From: Enterobacter sp. RHBSTW-00994
GTDB taxonomy: Bacteria; Pseudomonadota; Gammaproteobacteria; Enterobacterales; Enterobacteriaceae
Reading direction: 5' to 3'
NCBI RefSeq assembly: GCF_013782625.1
Contig: NZ_CP056199.1
Span: 4,358,588-4,422,587 of the forward strand
Length of the DNA stretch: 64,000 nt
In this document: positions 1-11,412 of the stretch, piece after piece
How positions within the stretch are numbered: position 1 is the stretch's first letter
How the letters are laid out: the number at the start of each line of letters is the position of its first letter
Translations under genes and position numbers: made by a program
The notes under the pieces: model-generated
The model's database searches: none
What the model was told of the DNA's origin: nothing
Seen by the model: the letters and a program-made list of their open reading frames with translations, nothing else

Positions 1-1453
<1,453 letters not shown>

Positions 1454-1570
1454 AAGTTTGATGCTCGTGAATTAAACTTCGTAATGAATTACGTATGTTC
1501 ACTCAGAGACTTGGTATTCATTTTTCGTCTTGCGACGTCAAGAATCCATGTCACTTTGAGTGCCCACACA

Positions 1571-1626
1571 GATTGTCTGATAAATTGTTAAAGAGCAGGT
1601 GCGACGCGCTTTAGCGCTCTGTCGCG
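1571..1626 (-). promoter_or_regulatory. rrn leader boxA and upstream boxB-like hairpin
   Basis: Read on the minus strand, TGCTCTTTAACAATTTA (1597-1581) is the rrn boxA antitermination element where NusB/NusE load. Just upstream, 1600-1626 forms a perfect GCGCT-AA-AGCGC stem flanked by a second GCGAC/GTCGC pairing, matching the boxB position. This leader lets RNA polymerase resist Rho across the rRNA operon and supplies the upstream strand of the RNase III processing stem. Confidence 0.9.
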
Positions 1627-1635
1627 AGGTGGCGT

Positions 1636-1663
1636 ATATTACGCTTTCCTCTTTCAGAGTCAA
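1636..1663 (-). promoter_or_regulatory. rrn P2 promoter
   Basis: Minus strand: -35 TTGACT at 1663-1658 and -10 TAATAT at 1641-1636, with 16 bp between them. This corresponds to the second, weakly regulated promoter of enterobacterial rrn operons. It lies just upstream of the leader hairpin. Confidence 0.88.
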
Positions 1664-1743
1664 CCCGTTATTTCAGGATTTTTCTCTTCAACCGACCGGA
1701 TTGTTTGTGAAGTGATTCACATCCGCCGTGTCGATGGAGGCGC

Positions 1744-1797
1744 ATTATAGGGATCCCATTTTTTAGCACAAGCATTTTTTAGATCTTTTTTTCTGAC
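1744..1797 (-). promoter_or_regulatory. rrn P1 promoter with UP element
   Basis: Minus strand: -35 TTGTGC at 1771-1766, -10 TATAAT at 1749-1744, 16 bp spacer, followed by a GC-rich discriminator (GCGCCTCC). The A/T-rich tract 1772-1797 is a UP element. The TTGTGC -35 and GGATCCC spacer resemble E. coli rrnD P1. The family is known to be controlled by ppGpp/DksA and Fis. No Fis site was pinned down by eye. Confidence 0.9.
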
Positions 1798-1923
1798 TGC
1801 TGATTTTCCGCGCTTTTCGCTGAAATACCGCCCGACCTGCTTAAATATTGACGTATTTTACCTTGTCTGGATCCCATAATATGATCAAAGTCTTCGGTAT
1901 ACCGTTCATCTGTTGAGGTAGAT

Positions 1924-2478
1924 ATGTCTGCAGTATTACGTCCTTATAAAGATCTGCACCCCCAAAAAGGCGATCGCGTAATGATCGATACCAGTAGCGT
2001 GGTCATTGGTGATGTTCGAATGGCCGACGATGTCAGCATCTGGCCACTCGTTGCGATCAGGGGAGATGTTAATTATGTGGCAATTGGTGCTCGTACCAAT
2101 ATTCAGGACGGCAGTGTTCTGCACGTGACCCACAAATCCTCACATAATCCTGAAGGCAATCCGCTTATCGTCGGTGAAGATGTCACCATCGGTCATAAAG
2201 TAATGTTACATGGCTGCACGATCGGTAACAGGGTACTTGTTGGTATGGGATCGATTTTGCTGGATGGTGTCATCGTGGAAGATGATGTAATGATTGGAGC
2301 CGGAAGCCTTGTACCGCAGAATAAGCGTCTTGAAAGCGGTTATCTTTATTTAGGCAGCCCAGTAAAACAAATCCGCCCCTTAAAAGAGACGGAAATCGAA
2401 GGATTGAAATACTCAGCGAATAACTACGTTAAATGGAAGAATGACTATCTGGATCAGGACAACCAGACCCAGCCCTGA
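1924..2478 (+). CDS. yrdA: Gamma-class carbonic anhydrase family protein YrdA
   Basis: A 184-residue left-handed beta-helix (hexapeptide repeat) protein of the gamma-carbonic anhydrase/YrdA family. The three expected metal-ligand histidines are visible as H67 (in SVLHVTH), H91 and H96 (in GHKVMLHG). E. coli YrdA binds zinc but its physiological substrate is not settled, so carbonic anhydrase activity is a family inference. The ATG follows TTGAGGTAGAT. The gene reads away from the rRNA operon, and its last 25 nt overlap the end of convergent yrdB. The 1798-1923 segment upstream must hold its promoter, but no convincing -35/-10 pair was found. Confidence 0.93.
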   Translation: MSAVLRPYKDLHPQKGDRVMIDTSSVVIGDVRMADDVSIWPLVAIRGDVNYVAIGARTNIQDGSVLHVTHKSSHNPEGNPLIVGEDVTIGHKVMLHGCTIGNRVLVGMGSILLDGVIVEDDVMIGAGSLVPQNKRLESGYLYLGSPVKQIRPLKETEIEGLKYSANNYVKWKNDYLDQDNQTQP

Positions 2479-2702
2479 TCGTCTTCCTGCTGATTGCGGA
2501 TTAAGTCGCTGGCTTCCTCTTCCAGATCCCAGCGATTTTCGCAAAACACCGCTAATGGGTTTGAACCACCAAAACGATGTAGCAGTGTTTCGCCACCTAT
2601 TGCACAAGTAAGTTGAATCCCGTGAACCAGAACCGGGAAACAGACAGCGTTTCTGCTTTCATCCCAACTCTCTCTGTCGGGAAAGTGAATAGCCTGATTC
2701 AC
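2454..2702 (-). CDS. yrdB: DUF1488 family protein YrdB
   Basis: An 82-residue protein of the DUF1488 family, slightly shorter than the 85 residues of E. coli YrdB. It is recognised by the N-terminal [15 protein letters not shown] and C-terminal [10 protein letters not shown] blocks. Function unknown. It shares the ATGA stop/start overlap with aroE (4 nt), so it is translationally coupled as the last gene of the minus-strand operon that begins around smg/dprA. Its 3' end overlaps convergent yrdA. Confidence 0.9.
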   Translation of the reverse strand: MNQAIHFPDRESWDESRNAVCFPVLVHGIQLTCAIGGETLLHRFGGSNPLAVFCENRWDLEEEASDLIRNQQEDDQGWVWLS

Positions 2703-3517
2703 ATCGACAGTTCCTGTTTCAGTTTTTCGATAACAGGTTCAATTGCTGGCATAACGCCATGCCAGAGCAGCACCGCATGTGCAGCCTGCCCAACCAGCAT
2801 ACCCAGACCATCAGCCAGATGTTTTGCTCCATGTTGTTCGCACCAGTAAAGGAAAGGCGTCTTTCCTTTCTGATAGAACATGTCGTAGAAGAAAACATGA
2901 GTATTCACTAGCGAGGCAGGAATAGCGGGAACCTCTCCACTCATACCGCTGGACGTTGCATTAATGACAAGATCGAACTCATGACCAGCAAGATCATCAA
3001 GTGCGACAGCGCTAACGCTGCCAGTATGTGCAAACAACGCCGCCAACTCTTCGGCTCTGGAAAATGTTCGATTGGTCATCGTGACAGCGCAATCAAGTGA
3101 TAACAGTGGAAGCAATACTCCCCGAGACGCCCCACCAGCACCAATCAGCAATATCCTGAAACCTGGCTTTATGAAGGACAGTCGTTCTAAATCGCTGAGT
3201 AGCCCAATCCCATCGGTGTTATCACCGAGCAAGCGACCATCTTCAAGCCGTTTAAGGGTGTTCACCGCACCCGCAAGAGACGCTCGCTCTGTAAGCTCAT
3301 CAGCTCGTTCAAATGCTTCCTCTTTAAAAGGTACTGTCACATTTGCCCCTTTCCCACCCTCGTCGAAAAAGGTATCCAGAGAGGCAACGAACCCATCAAT
3401 TGGCGCTAATACCCGCCCATAGGGATGGCTGATCTGCAACTGTTTCGCAAACATTTGATGGATTAACGGCGATTTACTGTGTGCTATTGGGTTACCAAAA
3501 ACGGCATAAGTTTCCAT
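2699..3517 (-). CDS. aroE: Shikimate 5-dehydrogenase
   Basis: Cytoplasmic NADP-dependent enzyme that reduces 3-dehydroshikimate to shikimate, the fourth step of the chorismate pathway. At 272 residues it has the normal AroE length. The substrate-binding motif SKSP is at 14-17, catalytic K65 lies in VPFKEE and D102 in DNTDG. The nucleotide loop GAGGASRG is at 126-133, with NRTFSR near 149-154 matching the NADP-preferring form. It starts 3 nt after the tsaC stop and overlaps yrdB by 4 nt. Confidence 0.97.
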   Translation of the reverse strand: METYAVFGNPIAHSKSPLIHQMFAKQLQISHPYGRVLAPIDGFVASLDTFFDEGGKGANVTVPFKEEAFERADELTERASLAGAVNTLKRLEDGRLLGDNTDGIGLLSDLERLSFIKPGFRILLIGAGGASRGVLLPLLSLDCAVTMTNRTFSRAEELAALFAHTGSVSAVALDDLAGHEFDLVINATSSGMSGEVPAIPASLVNTHVFFYDMFYQKGKTPFLYWCEQHGAKHLADGLGMLVGQAAHAVLLWHGVMPAIEPVIEKLKQELSM

Positions 3518-3520
3518 TAT

Positions 3521-4093
3521 TTACCCCTGGCGAAAACGCTCACCGGTCAAGGCATCTCTAATTTCCGATGGATTCAGACGCCCCCCCGTTTCTCCTGAAG
3601 CAACGGGGAAATCATCACCAAACTGCGCCAGTACTTCCTGAGTTGTTCTACAAGGAGGCAGGCCCGTAAGATTAGCACTGGTTGATACCAAAGGCTTACC
3701 AAATGCCAGACACAATTCAACCACCAGCGGATGATCCGTTACCCGAACCGCAAGGGAATCAAAGCGACCAGTTAACCAGCGAGGCGTCGTCGCTTGCGCC
3801 GGGAACACGAATGTCACAGGCCCTGGCCATGCTGAAAAGATCGTTTCTCGCTGAGCCGGTGTTAGCATGGAGTCATCAATATAAGGTTTGAGTTGCTCAT
3901 AATTGGCAGCAATCAGAATCAGGCCCTTTTCAACCGGCCTCTGTTTTAGTTCAAGCAAACGGTCAACTGCCGTTTCACTGTCAGGGTCGCATCCGACTCC
4001 AAAAACAGCTTCAGTTGGATAAGCGATGACTTCTTCATTTTTCAGAACGTCCACAGCATATGCGATGGAGCCTGATGGCAGGTTTTTATTCAC
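3521..4093 (-). CDS. tsaC: L-threonylcarbamoyladenylate synthase TsaC
   Basis: YrdC-domain enzyme that makes threonylcarbamoyl-AMP from threonine, bicarbonate and ATP, the first step of t6A37 formation in ANN-decoding tRNAs. I chose the GTG at 4093, giving 190 residues beginning [15 protein letters not shown]; this equals the E. coli length. An upstream start at 4138 would add 15 residues lying inside yrdD. The core shows [18 protein letters not shown] and the STSAN motif. The start overlaps the yrdD stop by 8 nt and GGCGGA precedes it. Confidence 0.93.
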   Translation of the reverse strand: MNKNLPSGSIAYAVDVLKNEEVIAYPTEAVFGVGCDPDSETAVDRLLELKQRPVEKGLILIAANYEQLKPYIDDSMLTPAQRETIFSAWPGPVTFVFPAQATTPRWLTGRFDSLAVRVTDHPLVVELCLAFGKPLVSTSANLTGLPPCRTTQEVLAQFGDDFPVASGETGGRLNPSEIRDALTGERFRQG

Positions 4094-4640
4094 TGGTTTG
4101 ATCCGCCGGAACCGGCTTTCCACATTGTTTACTGGCACAGAAGCATTTCACTCCCTGTGCTGTTTTCTTCTCGATAAGCAGCGGATAGTCACAATAAGAG
4201 CAGACACCCGCTACCGGTTTGAAATTGATAACAAACTGGCATTCAGGATAGCGATCGCATGAATGGAAGGTCTTACCAAAACGAGAACGACGTTGTACCA
4301 GTTGCCCCCTCTGACATTGCGGGCACGTGATGGCCGTTTCATCTGGTTTATCAATTTGTTCTGTATGCCCACACTCTGGGTAGTGACTACACCCGATAAA
4401 CATACCAAAGCGGCCCTGGCGCAGAGCTAAGTCACTACCACATAGTGGACAAACTTGCCCCTCCAGAATTTTAACGATATGTCCGTCCGCCTGACTTTTC
4501 AGGGGACGGACATAGTCACATTCCGGATAATGCGAACAACCGAGAAACGGACCGTGTTTCCCGGACCGAATGACAAGCTCAGCCCCACATTGTGGGCAGG
4601 GCTCATTTTTATGCACCGTGAACAGTGCTGATTTGGCCAT
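4086..4640 (-). CDS. yrdD: Topoisomerase I C-terminal-like zinc-ribbon protein YrdD
   Basis: A 184-residue protein built from four Cys4 zinc ribbons of the topoisomerase I C-terminal type. Three carry CPxC...GCSHYPEC or CDRYPEC signatures (near 15-41, 63-90 and 109-136) and a fourth reads CSYC...CASKQC. There is no topoisomerase catalytic domain, so it is a stand-alone nucleic-acid-binding paralogue of the TopA tail. Its role is unknown. It lies between smg and tsaC in the same operon as in E. coli. Confidence 0.92.
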   Translation of the reverse strand: MAKSALFTVHKNEPCPQCGAELVIRSGKHGPFLGCSHYPECDYVRPLKSQADGHIVKILEGQVCPLCGSDLALRQGRFGMFIGCSHYPECGHTEQIDKPDETAITCPQCQRGQLVQRRSRFGKTFHSCDRYPECQFVINFKPVAGVCSYCDYPLLIEKKTAQGVKCFCASKQCGKPVPADQTSE

Positions 4641-4666
4641 AACAACTCTTGGTGCGACACATTGAA

Positions 4667-5140
4667 TCAGTGAAGCATACCTTCATTCACTTCAAAGAGT
4701 AATTCTTCCATTTGCTGATAGGCATTTTCACAGCCGGGTATATTGAACAGAACCATCAGGATCACCCATTTAAGGTCTTCCAGCTCAAATTCTGCCGTAT
4801 CCAGCGCCATGACGCGCTCTATCACCATTTCTCGCGTTTCGAGGTTTAGCACCTGTATCTGCTCAAGGAATAAGATGAATCCTCGGCAGCTGGCATCCAG
4901 CCTTTCACACTCTTCAGCTGTATAAATACGTACAGACAGTGGATCGGAAGCAAGCTGCATCGGTTCGGCGAGGCCTTCCTGATAATCAGCCAGTTTCTCA
5001 AGCCATATTAACGCATTATAGATATCTTCCCGTTCGAATCCCGCATCAGTAAGGTCCCGTGTCAATTTGTCCTGATCCACGCGCATTTCTGCTTCGTTAT
5101 GGATGTAAGTTTCAAACAAATACATCAGTACGTCGAACAT
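4667..5140 (-). CDS. smg: DUF494 family protein Smg
   Basis: A 157-residue, mainly helical, acidic protein of the Smg/DUF494 family ([16 protein letters not shown] start). No enzymatic motif is visible and no function is established. Its start overlaps the end of dprA by 29 nt, a conserved arrangement that suggests translational coupling. Confidence 0.92.
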   Translation of the reverse strand: MFDVLMYLFETYIHNEAEMRVDQDKLTRDLTDAGFEREDIYNALIWLEKLADYQEGLAEPMQLASDPLSVRIYTAEECERLDASCRGFILFLEQIQVLNLETREMVIERVMALDTAEFELEDLKWVILMVLFNIPGCENAYQQMEELLFEVNEGMLH

Positions 5141-6236
5141 GGCTTGCCCTCCTCAATCGGACATAGCCGCCGGGTACAGCTGCGATCCACCCTGCTAACT
5201 CCAGTTCGAGTAGCTGTGCTACCGTTACTGGCACAGGTTGGCCGGCACGTTCAGCGACAACGTCAACAGGTGTTACCTCATCTCCTACGTTAGCCAGGAG
5301 CTTCGGAAATGGCAATGCCACCTCCTCCTGATCTGATGAATAAAGTCGCTTTTCAGGTTCATCTGGCAACCAATTTAAGCCGTATCGCAAATTTTCGAGT
5401 ATATCTTCAGTGTTCGTTACTGGCGTAGCGCCTTGCTTAATCAGCCAGTGCGGTCCTTCACAACCTGGGTTTCCGACAGGGCCGGGTAAAGCAAAAACCT
5501 CACGCCCCTGTTCAAGCGCACATCTCGCAGTGACAAGTGACCCGCTGCGCACAGCAGCCTCAACCACCAGAACACCCCGGCTAAGACCACTAATAATACG
5601 ATTACGGCGAGGGAAATTTCCGGGTCTGGGCGGTGTCGCGAGCGAGAATTCAGAAACGATAGCCCCTTCAGAGGCAACAATATGTTCCGCCAGGAAGGCA
5701 TGTCTACGCGGGTAAACACTAAAAAGTCCATTACCTAATACAGCGACACTTCGCCCCTTGGCCGTAAGCGCGGCGCTGTGGGAAACACCATCAATACCAC
5801 ACGCCAGACCACTGGTAATCGTAAAACCACATTGAGCCAATTGCTCGCAGAAAATTCGCCCCCATCTTTCACCATACCAGGACGGCGCACGGCTGCCCAC
5901 AACGGCCAACTGTAAGCTATTAAGTACATCAACATGGCCTTTCACAAAGATCGCCCCTGGGTAATCGGGAATCGCTCGTAATAAAGGAGGATAAAGTGGG
6001 CTACATGCAAGTAGTAGATGATTACCCGGTTGCTCGAGCCAAATTAAACTCCGTTCAAGCTCATACTGACTGAGTGCGAAGAATCTTTTGGTCTGCCTGG
6101 CAGATAGCCCCGCCTCTCTGACTGTAGTGTCATCAATGGTCGTCTGACAAAGCAGTCGTTGTGCAACGCATAGCATCACATCACCACATAGCGCATCTAT
6201 GTTTATCAGCCGTAACCATATCTCTGTAGATGTCAT
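5112..6236 (-). CDS. dprA: DNA-processing protein DprA/Smf
   Basis: DprA loads RecA on incoming single-stranded DNA in naturally competent bacteria; in enterobacteria its role is unclear. The ATG at 6236 ([10 protein letters not shown]) gives 374 residues, the E. coli length, and follows AGGGAAAAGG; the frame also opens 10 codons earlier, but without a matching ribosome site. The Rossmann-like core shows [33 protein letters not shown] and [11 protein letters not shown]. The C-terminal winged-helix-like segment ends HVRRTDVFV. It is the first gene of the dprA-smg-yrdD-tsaC-aroE-yrdB run and is divergent from def. Confidence 0.93.
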   Translation of the reverse strand: MTSTEIWLRLINIDALCGDVMLCVAQRLLCQTTIDDTTVREAGLSARQTKRFFALSQYELERSLIWLEQPGNHLLLACSPLYPPLLRAIPDYPGAIFVKGHVDVLNSLQLAVVGSRAPSWYGERWGRIFCEQLAQCGFTITSGLACGIDGVSHSAALTAKGRSVAVLGNGLFSVYPRRHAFLAEHIVASEGAIVSEFSLATPPRPGNFPRRNRIISGLSRGVLVVEAAVRSGSLVTARCALEQGREVFALPGPVGNPGCEGPHWLIKQGATPVTNTEDILENLRYGLNWLPDEPEKRLYSSDQEEVALPFPKLLANVGDEVTPVDVVAERAGQPVPVTVAQLLELELAGWIAAVPGGYVRLRRASHVRRTDVFV

Positions 6237-6363
6237 CCTTTTCCCTGCCATAAGCAGCCTCAGCAATCTTTGCGATTGGTCACCGATGCTGTCAATCGAA
6301 GGGGGATTTGTCTAGAATAGAGGTAATATTCTCATCAACTCCTGAACACGACTCTGGAAATTT

Positions 6364-6873
6364 ATGGCAGTTTTGCAAGTGTTACATATCCCGGACGAGC
6401 GCCTTCGCATCGTCGCTGAACCGGTTAAAGAAGTGAATGCAGACATTCAGCGTATCGTCGATGATATGTTCGATACTATGTATGCCGAAGAAGGTATTGG
6501 TCTTGCGGCAACCCAGGTGGACATTCACAAGCGTATTATCGTGATCGACGTTTCTGAGAATCGCGAAGACCGTCTGGTATTAATTAATCCTGAACTGCTC
6601 GAAAAAAGCGGTGAAACAGGAATAGAAGAAGGCTGTCTGTCTATTCCTGAACAGAGAGCTTTAGTACCTCGTGCGGAAAAGGTAAAAATTCGGGCACTTG
6701 ATCGCGACGGAAATCCGTTCGAACTTGAAGCCGATGACCTTCTGGCGATTTGTATTCAGCATGAGATGGATCATCTGGTTGGTAAGCTATTTATCGATTA
6801 TCTCTCTCCACTGAAACAGCAGCGCATCCGCCAAAAAGTAGAGAAACTGGATCGCATGCGTTCTCGCGCATAA
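6364..6873 (+). CDS. def: Peptide deformylase
   Basis: Metalloenzyme that removes the formyl group from N-terminal formylmethionine of new proteins. It has 169 residues. All three motifs are present: GIGLAATQ (44-51), EEGCLS with metal ligand C91, and QHEMDHL with ligands H133 and H137 and catalytic E134. It is followed 23 nt later by fmt, pairing the enzyme that adds the formyl group with the one that removes it. A possible -10 TAGAAT lies at 6313-6318, with no good -35. Confidence 0.98.
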   Translation: MAVLQVLHIPDERLRIVAEPVKEVNADIQRIVDDMFDTMYAEEGIGLAATQVDIHKRIIVIDVSENREDRLVLINPELLEKSGETGIEEGCLSIPEQRALVPRAEKVKIRALDRDGNPFELEADDLLAICIQHEMDHLVGKLFIDYLSPLKQQRIRQKVEKLDRMRSRA

Positions 6874-6896
6874 CATTCAAGGATACAAGGAATAAC

Positions 6897-7844
6897 GTGT
6901 CTAGAAAGCTACGTATTATCTTCGCGGGAACCCCTGATTTTGCAGCGCGTCATCTTGAGGCGCTGTTATCTTCTGGTCACCAGATTGTTGGCGTGTTTAC
7001 TCAGCCCGATCGCCCTGCTGGTCGTGGTAAAAAACTGATGCCGAGCCCGGTGAAAATGTTAGCAGAAGAGCATGGATTACCCGTGCTCCAGCCTGTGTCA
7101 TTGCGCCCTCAGGAAAATCAGGAACGGGTTGCCAACCTGAACGCCGATGTCATGGTGGTAGTGGCTTACGGTTTAATTCTTCCAAAAGCCGTTCTTGATA
7201 TGCCACGTCTGGGTTGCATCAACGTGCACGGCTCTTTGCTCCCTCGCTGGCGAGGTGCTGCGCCAATCCAGCGATCTCTTTGGGCAGGAGATACAGAAAC
7301 TGGCGTCACTATCATGAAGATGGACGTAGGTCTCGACACAGGGGACATGCTCTATAAACTGGCGTGCCCAATTACAGCAGAAGACACAAGTGCCACTCTA
7401 TACGATAAACTGGCAGGACTTGGTCCACAGGGTCTCATTGAGACGTTACAACAGCTGGCGAGTAATACAGCACAACCTGAAGTTCAGGATGAAGCTCTCG
7501 TTACCTACGCAGAGAAACTGAGCAAGGATGAGGCTCAGATAGACTGGTCGCTATCCGCAGTGCAGCTTGAACGTTGCATTCGCGCCTTTAATCCATGGCC
7601 AATGAGTTGGATCATGATTGATGGTCAGCCGGTTAAAGTCTGGAAAGCCTCTGTCATCGAAGGACATTCAGCCAAAGAGCCTGGAACGATCATTGATGCT
7701 AACAAACACGGTATACAGGTCGCTACGGCTGAGGGTATCTTGAACCTTGAGTCACTGCAACCTGCCGGAAAGAAAGCGATGAGTGCCCAGGATCTATTAA
7801 ATTCCCGTCGTGAATGGTTTGTTCCCGGCCTTAGTCTTGCCTGA
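6897..7844 (+). CDS. fmt: Methionyl-tRNA formyltransferase
   Basis: Transfers a formyl group from 10-formyl-THF to Met-tRNAfMet to make the initiator tRNA. It has 315 residues and starts with GTG at 6897 after CAAGGA. The N-terminal formyltransferase domain holds the catalytic triad N109, H111 ([11 protein letters not shown]) and D147 (DVGLDTGD), plus the tRNA-binding loop GRGKKLMPS. The C-terminal beta-barrel ends with SRREWFVPG. It forms an operon with upstream def. Confidence 0.97.
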   Translation: MSRKLRIIFAGTPDFAARHLEALLSSGHQIVGVFTQPDRPAGRGKKLMPSPVKMLAEEHGLPVLQPVSLRPQENQERVANLNADVMVVVAYGLILPKAVLDMPRLGCINVHGSLLPRWRGAAPIQRSLWAGDTETGVTIMKMDVGLDTGDMLYKLACPITAEDTSATLYDKLAGLGPQGLIETLQQLASNTAQPEVQDEALVTYAEKLSKDEAQIDWSLSAVQLERCIRAFNPWPMSWIMIDGQPVKVWKASVIEGHSAKEPGTIIDANKHGIQVATAEGILNLESLQPAGKKAMSAQDLLNSRREWFVPGLSLA

Positions 7845-7861
7845 ACTCATTTATCCTTAAG

Positions 7862-7887
7862 GCCCGGAGTTTCCGGGCATTTTTATT
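7862..7887 (+). terminator. Hairpin with T tract after fmt
   Basis: GCCCGG (7862-7867) pairs with CCGGGC (7873-7878) across a 5-nt loop and is followed by ATTTTTATTTTT. It looks like an intrinsic, probably partial, terminator between fmt and rsmB. Confidence 0.7.
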
Positions 7888-7896
7888 TTTACGGTT

Positions 7897-9183
7897 ATGA
7901 AAAAACAAAATCTACGCAGCCTGACGGCACAGGCCATTGAAAAAGTCATCGAGCAAGGGCAATCATTGAGTAATGTCCTTCCTCCACTACAACAAAAAGT
8001 TTCGGATAAAGACAAAGCACTCCTCCAGGAGTTGTGCTTTGGCGTCCTGCGCACACTTTCACAGCTTGATTGGTTGGTTAGTAAGCTGATGTCGCGTCCG
8101 ATGACGGGCAAACAGCGTACGATTCATTATTTGATCATGGTCGGCTTCTACCAACTTCTTTACACGCGTATTCCTCCCCATGCTGCGCTGGCAGAAACCG
8201 TCGAAGGTGCGGTCGCGATTAAACGACCTCAGCTAAAAGGCTTGATCAACGGTGTGTTGCGCCAGTTTCAGCGCCAACAAGAAGAATTGTTGACCGAATT
8301 TGCCCAGACAGAAAACCGCTTCCTGCACCCTGACTGGCTTCTGAAGCGCCTTAAAAAAGCCTATCCACAAGAATGGCAAGCAATTGCCGAGGCCAATAAC
8401 CAGCGTCCACCGATGTGGTTGCGCGTTAACCGCAACCATCAAACCCGTGACGCATGGCTTGCATTGCTGGAAGACGCGGGAATGAGTGGATTCACACATG
8501 AAGCTTATCCAGACGCTGTTCGTTTAGCTTCTCCTGTTCCTGTACAAGCATTGCCTGGCTTTGAAGAAGGCTGGGTGACTGTGCAAGATGCTTCAGCCCA
8601 GGGTTGTATGACCTGGCTTGAACCAAAAAATGGTGAGCAGATCCTCGATCTCTGCGCCGCACCTGGTGGGAAAACGACACATATCCTGGAAGTCGCCCCA
8701 CAAGCCAGCGTAATGGCTGTTGACGTCGATGAGCAACGACTCTCTCGCGTATACGACAACCTAAAACGTCTAGGATTAAAAGCGCAAGTCAAGCAAGGTG
8801 ACGGACGTAAACCAACTGAATGGTGTGGCAATATCCAATTTGATCGTATTTTATTGGATGCTCCCTGCTCTGCGACTGGAGTGATCCGCCGTCATCCAGA
8901 CATTAAATGGCTGCGCCGTGACCGTGATATTAACGAACTTGCCCAACTGCAAGCGGAAATTCTTGACGCAATATGGCCCCACCTGAAACCAGGAGGCACA
9001 CTGGTCTACGCAACATGTTCTGTTTTACCGGAAGAAAACAGTCAGCAAATTACAGCGTTCCTCAAGCGCACGCCTGATGCCCGGCTCCATGAAACGGGTA
9101 CACCAGAACGTCCAGGCCAGCAAAACCTCCCTGGTGAGGAAGACGGTGACGGCTTCTTTTACGCTAAGCTAATCAAAGAGTGA
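7897..9183 (+). CDS. rsmB: 16S rRNA m5C967 methyltransferase RsmB
   Basis: SAM-dependent RNA (cytosine-5) methyltransferase that modifies C967 of 16S rRNA. At 428 residues it has an N-terminal NusB-like helical domain (about 1-140) and a catalytic Rossmann domain. Motif I is [13 protein letters not shown], motif [11 protein letters not shown], and motif [13 protein letters not shown] holds the catalytic Cys (C374). It sits between fmt and trkA, the normal position. Its start follows the fmt hairpin by 10-20 nt. Confidence 0.96.
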   Translation: MKKQNLRSLTAQAIEKVIEQGQSLSNVLPPLQQKVSDKDKALLQELCFGVLRTLSQLDWLVSKLMSRPMTGKQRTIHYLIMVGFYQLLYTRIPPHAALAETVEGAVAIKRPQLKGLINGVLRQFQRQQEELLTEFAQTENRFLHPDWLLKRLKKAYPQEWQAIAEANNQRPPMWLRVNRNHQTRDAWLALLEDAGMSGFTHEAYPDAVRLASPVPVQALPGFEEGWVTVQDASAQGCMTWLEPKNGEQILDLCAAPGGKTTHILEVAPQASVMAVDVDEQRLSRVYDNLKRLGLKAQVKQGDGRKPTEWCGNIQFDRILLDAPCSATGVIRRHPDIKWLRRDRDINELAQLQAEILDAIWPHLKPGGTLVYATCSVLPEENSQQITAFLKRTPDARLHETGTPERPGQQNLPGEEDGDGFFYAKLIKE

Positions 9184-9205
9184 TGTTGAGAACAGGTCAC
9201 ACACT

Positions 9206-10582
9206 ATGAAGATAATCATTCTGGGTGCAGGACAGGTTGGCGGCACGCTGGCCGAAAACCTCGTGGGTGAAAATAACGACATCACTATTGTCGATACTAA
9301 CGGCGATCGTCTCCGTGTTTTGCAGGATAAGTTCGATCTTCGTGTCGTTCAGGGCCATGGTTCACACCCGCGAGTGCTACGTGAAGCCGGTGCTGACGAT
9401 GCCGATATGCTGGTTGCAGTGACCAGTTCTGACGAAACCAATATGGTGGCTTGTCAGGTGGCCTACTCACTCTTCAATACACCTAACAGGATTGCCCGCA
9501 TTCGTTCACCCGATTATGTCCGGGATGCGGATAAGCTGTTTAATTCAGAAGCCGTTCCCATCGACCACCTTATTGCGCCAGAACAGTTGGTTATCGATAG
9601 TATCTATCGTCTTATTGAATATCCTGGCGCTCTGCAGGTTGTTAATTTTGCCGAAGGTAAAGTCAGTCTTGCCGTTGTTAAAGCCTATTATGGCGGTCCA
9701 TTGATCGGTAACGCACTCTCCACTATGCGCGAACATATGCCGCATATTGATACACGTGTTGCTGCTATTTTCCGTCACGACAGGCCCATCCGCCCACAAG
9801 GATCAACAATTGTCGAAGCGGGTGATGAAGTCTTCTTTATTGCGGCCTCACAGCATATCCGGGCCGTCATGAGTGAGTTGCAACGCCTTGAGAAACCCTA
9901 CAAGCGCATCATGCTGGTCGGTGGTGGCAACATAGGTGCGGGCCTGGCACGGCGGTTAGAAAAAGATTACAGCGTTAAGTTGATCGAGCGCGATCAGCAG
10001 CGAGCCTCTGAACTGGCAGAAAAGTTACAAAACACGATCGTGTTTTATGGTGATGCCTCAGATCAAGAGTTACTGGCTGAAGAGCATATTGATCAAGTAG
10101 ATCTCTTCATTGCTGTCACCAACGATGATGAAGCAAACATCATGTCAGCCATGCTGGCAAAACGCATGGGTGCAAAAAAAGTCATGGTGCTTATCCAACG
10201 TCGTGCCTATGTCGACCTGGTTCAGGGCAGCGTCATTGATATTGCGATCTCTCCTCAACAAGCCACTATTTCGGCCCTGCTTAGCCATGTACGTAAGGCT
10301 GATATTGTTGGAGTATCATCACTTCGACGCGGTGTCGCCGAAGCTATCGAAGCGGTCGCACATGGCGATGAAACCACATCGCGCGTTGTTGGTCGGTCCA
10401 TTGATGAAATAAAACTGCCGCCAGGAACCATAATTGGAGCAGTCGTTCGGGGTAATGATGTCATGATCGCTAATGATAATTTACGTATCGAACAAGGTGA
10501 CCATGTCATTATGTTCCTTACGGATAAAAAGTTTATTACCGACGTAGAACGTTTATTCCAACCAAGTCCATTCTTCCTGTAA
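9206..10582 (+). CDS. trkA: Trk potassium uptake regulatory subunit TrkA
   Basis: Peripheral inner-membrane NAD(H)-binding subunit that gates the TrkH/TrkG potassium channel. The 458 residues carry two tandem RCK units, each a Rossmann RCK_N ([13 protein letters not shown] near residue 7; [13 protein letters not shown] near 238) followed by an RCK_C domain. This doubled form is typical of enterobacterial TrkA. It lies 22 nt after rsmB and is followed by a stem-loop. Confidence 0.97.
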   Translation: MKIIILGAGQVGGTLAENLVGENNDITIVDTNGDRLRVLQDKFDLRVVQGHGSHPRVLREAGADDADMLVAVTSSDETNMVACQVAYSLFNTPNRIARIRSPDYVRDADKLFNSEAVPIDHLIAPEQLVIDSIYRLIEYPGALQVVNFAEGKVSLAVVKAYYGGPLIGNALSTMREHMPHIDTRVAAIFRHDRPIRPQGSTIVEAGDEVFFIAASQHIRAVMSELQRLEKPYKRIMLVGGGNIGAGLARRLEKDYSVKLIERDQQRASELAEKLQNTIVFYGDASDQELLAEEHIDQVDLFIAVTNDDEANIMSAMLAKRMGAKKVMVLIQRRAYVDLVQGSVIDIAISPQQATISALLSHVRKADIVGVSSLRRGVAEAIEAVAHGDETTSRVVGRSIDEIKLPPGTIIGAVVRGNDVMIANDNLRIEQGDHVIMFLTDKKFITDVERLFQPSPFFL

Positions 10583-10585
10583 TAG

Positions 10586-10613
10586 TTGAGGTGCTCTTAT
10601 CTGGGCACCTCAA
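10586..10613 (+). terminator. Stem-loop after trkA
   Basis: TTGAGGTGC (10586-10594) and GCACCTCAA (10605-10613) form a 9-bp stem directly after the trkA stop. No T tract follows, so it may be an mRNA-stabilising or Rho-assisted end rather than a classical intrinsic terminator. Confidence 0.55.
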
Positions 10614-10728
10614 CATTAACCATCCAATCTATATGCCTTAATTTTTTCATAACGATTATTTATCCCCAATGGCAAATAGCTAATCATTTGTTAAACTTAT
10701 AATCGTCAGCTAGCACAAGGAGAACATA

Positions 10729-11139
10729 ATGAGTTTTATTAAAGAATTTCGCGAATTTGCGATGCGCGGGAATGTAGTGGATTTGGCTGTGGGTGTCATT
10801 ATTGGTGCTGCGTTCGGTAAGATCGTCTCATCATTAGTTGCCGACATTATAATGCCACCTTTAGGGCTTCTTATCGGGGGAATTGATTTCAAGCAATTTG
10901 CCGTAACGCTACGAGATGCTCAGGGAGACGTTCCCGCAGTAGTAATGCACTATGGCGTGTTCATTCAAAACATATTTGATTTTGTTATCGTAGCGTTTGC
11001 TATTTTTATGGCCATCAAGCTCATTAACAAACTCAATCGTAAAAAAGAAGAACCTGCAGCAGCACCTGCCCCAACAAAAGAAGAGTTACTGCTTTCTGAA
11101 ATTAGAGACCTTCTGAAAGAACAAAATAATCGTTCTTAA
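10729..11139 (+). CDS. mscL: Large-conductance mechanosensitive channel MscL
   Basis: Homopentameric inner-membrane channel that opens under membrane tension to vent solutes on hypo-osmotic shock. It has 136 residues: an N-terminal amphipathic helix ([13 protein letters not shown]), TM1 with the glycine-rich pore [15 protein letters not shown], a periplasmic loop, TM2 (about 75-97) and a charged C-terminal bundle. AAGGAG precedes the ATG. A TATAAT -10 is at 10698-10703 without a good -35, which fits the RpoS dependence known in E. coli. Its stop abuts the stop of convergent arfA with no gap. Confidence 0.97.
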   Translation: MSFIKEFREFAMRGNVVDLAVGVIIGAAFGKIVSSLVADIIMPPLGLLIGGIDFKQFAVTLRDAQGDVPAVVMHYGVFIQNIFDFVIVAFAIFMAIKLINKLNRKKEEPAAAPAPTKEELLLSEIRDLLKEQNNRS

Positions 11140-11355
11140 TCAGATTGATAAAGCAAGAAGGCCAGTGGTAAAAAAGTGATTCACTTTTTTGCCACTGACC
11201 TCCCAGTTACCTCGTTTTGCATGTTTGTCTTTTCTCAGATAACTTCCTTTCCCTTTCTTATTCGTCTCAACCCGCTGTCTAAAAAGTGGGTCATGGAGCA
11301 AGGCCTCAATCGCATTATCTTTGATTTGCCCTTTCGTATGTTTATAGCGACTCAT
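11140..11355 (-). CDS. arfA: Alternative ribosome-rescue factor ArfA
   Basis: ArfA recruits RF2 to release ribosomes stalled on non-stop mRNA when tmRNA is insufficient. The 71-residue frame ([20 protein letters not shown] start, basic middle, hydrophobic tail) matches E. coli ArfA. Its mRNA contains a near-perfect hairpin at 11163-11197 over codons of about 53-64. In E. coli RNase III cuts that hairpin, producing a non-stop message whose product is tagged by tmRNA and degraded, so active truncated ArfA accumulates only when trans-translation fails. It is convergent with mscL. Confidence 0.93.
   Translation of the reverse strand: MSRYKHTKGQIKDNAIEALLHDPLFRQRVETNKKGKGSYLRKDKHAKRGNWEVSGKKVNHFFTTGLLALSI
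11163..11197 (-). promoter_or_regulatory. Intragenic hairpin in arfA mRNA (RNase III site)
   Basis: The 17-nt arm 11163-11179 pairs with 11181-11197 with a single G-U/mismatch position and an effective ATT loop. It lies inside the arfA reading frame, and each arm contains a six-base A or T run. It could also serve as a terminator for mscL from the other direction. The RNase III role is carried over from E. coli ArfA work. Confidence 0.85.
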
Positions 11356-11412
11356 CGTTTCTCCTGAATCGGATTCATGTTGACGGCAGTCTAGACCTGA
11401 GTGTGCTGAAAA

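Noticed and set aside
1848-1882. TTGACG and CATAAT before yrdA as a promoter
   Set aside because: The hexamers are 21 bp apart, too far for a sigma-70 promoter, so no call was made.
4094-4138. Upstream ATG that would extend tsaC to 205 residues
   Set aside because: The added 15 residues are translated within yrdD in another frame and do not match the family; the GTG at 4093 gives the standard 190 residues.
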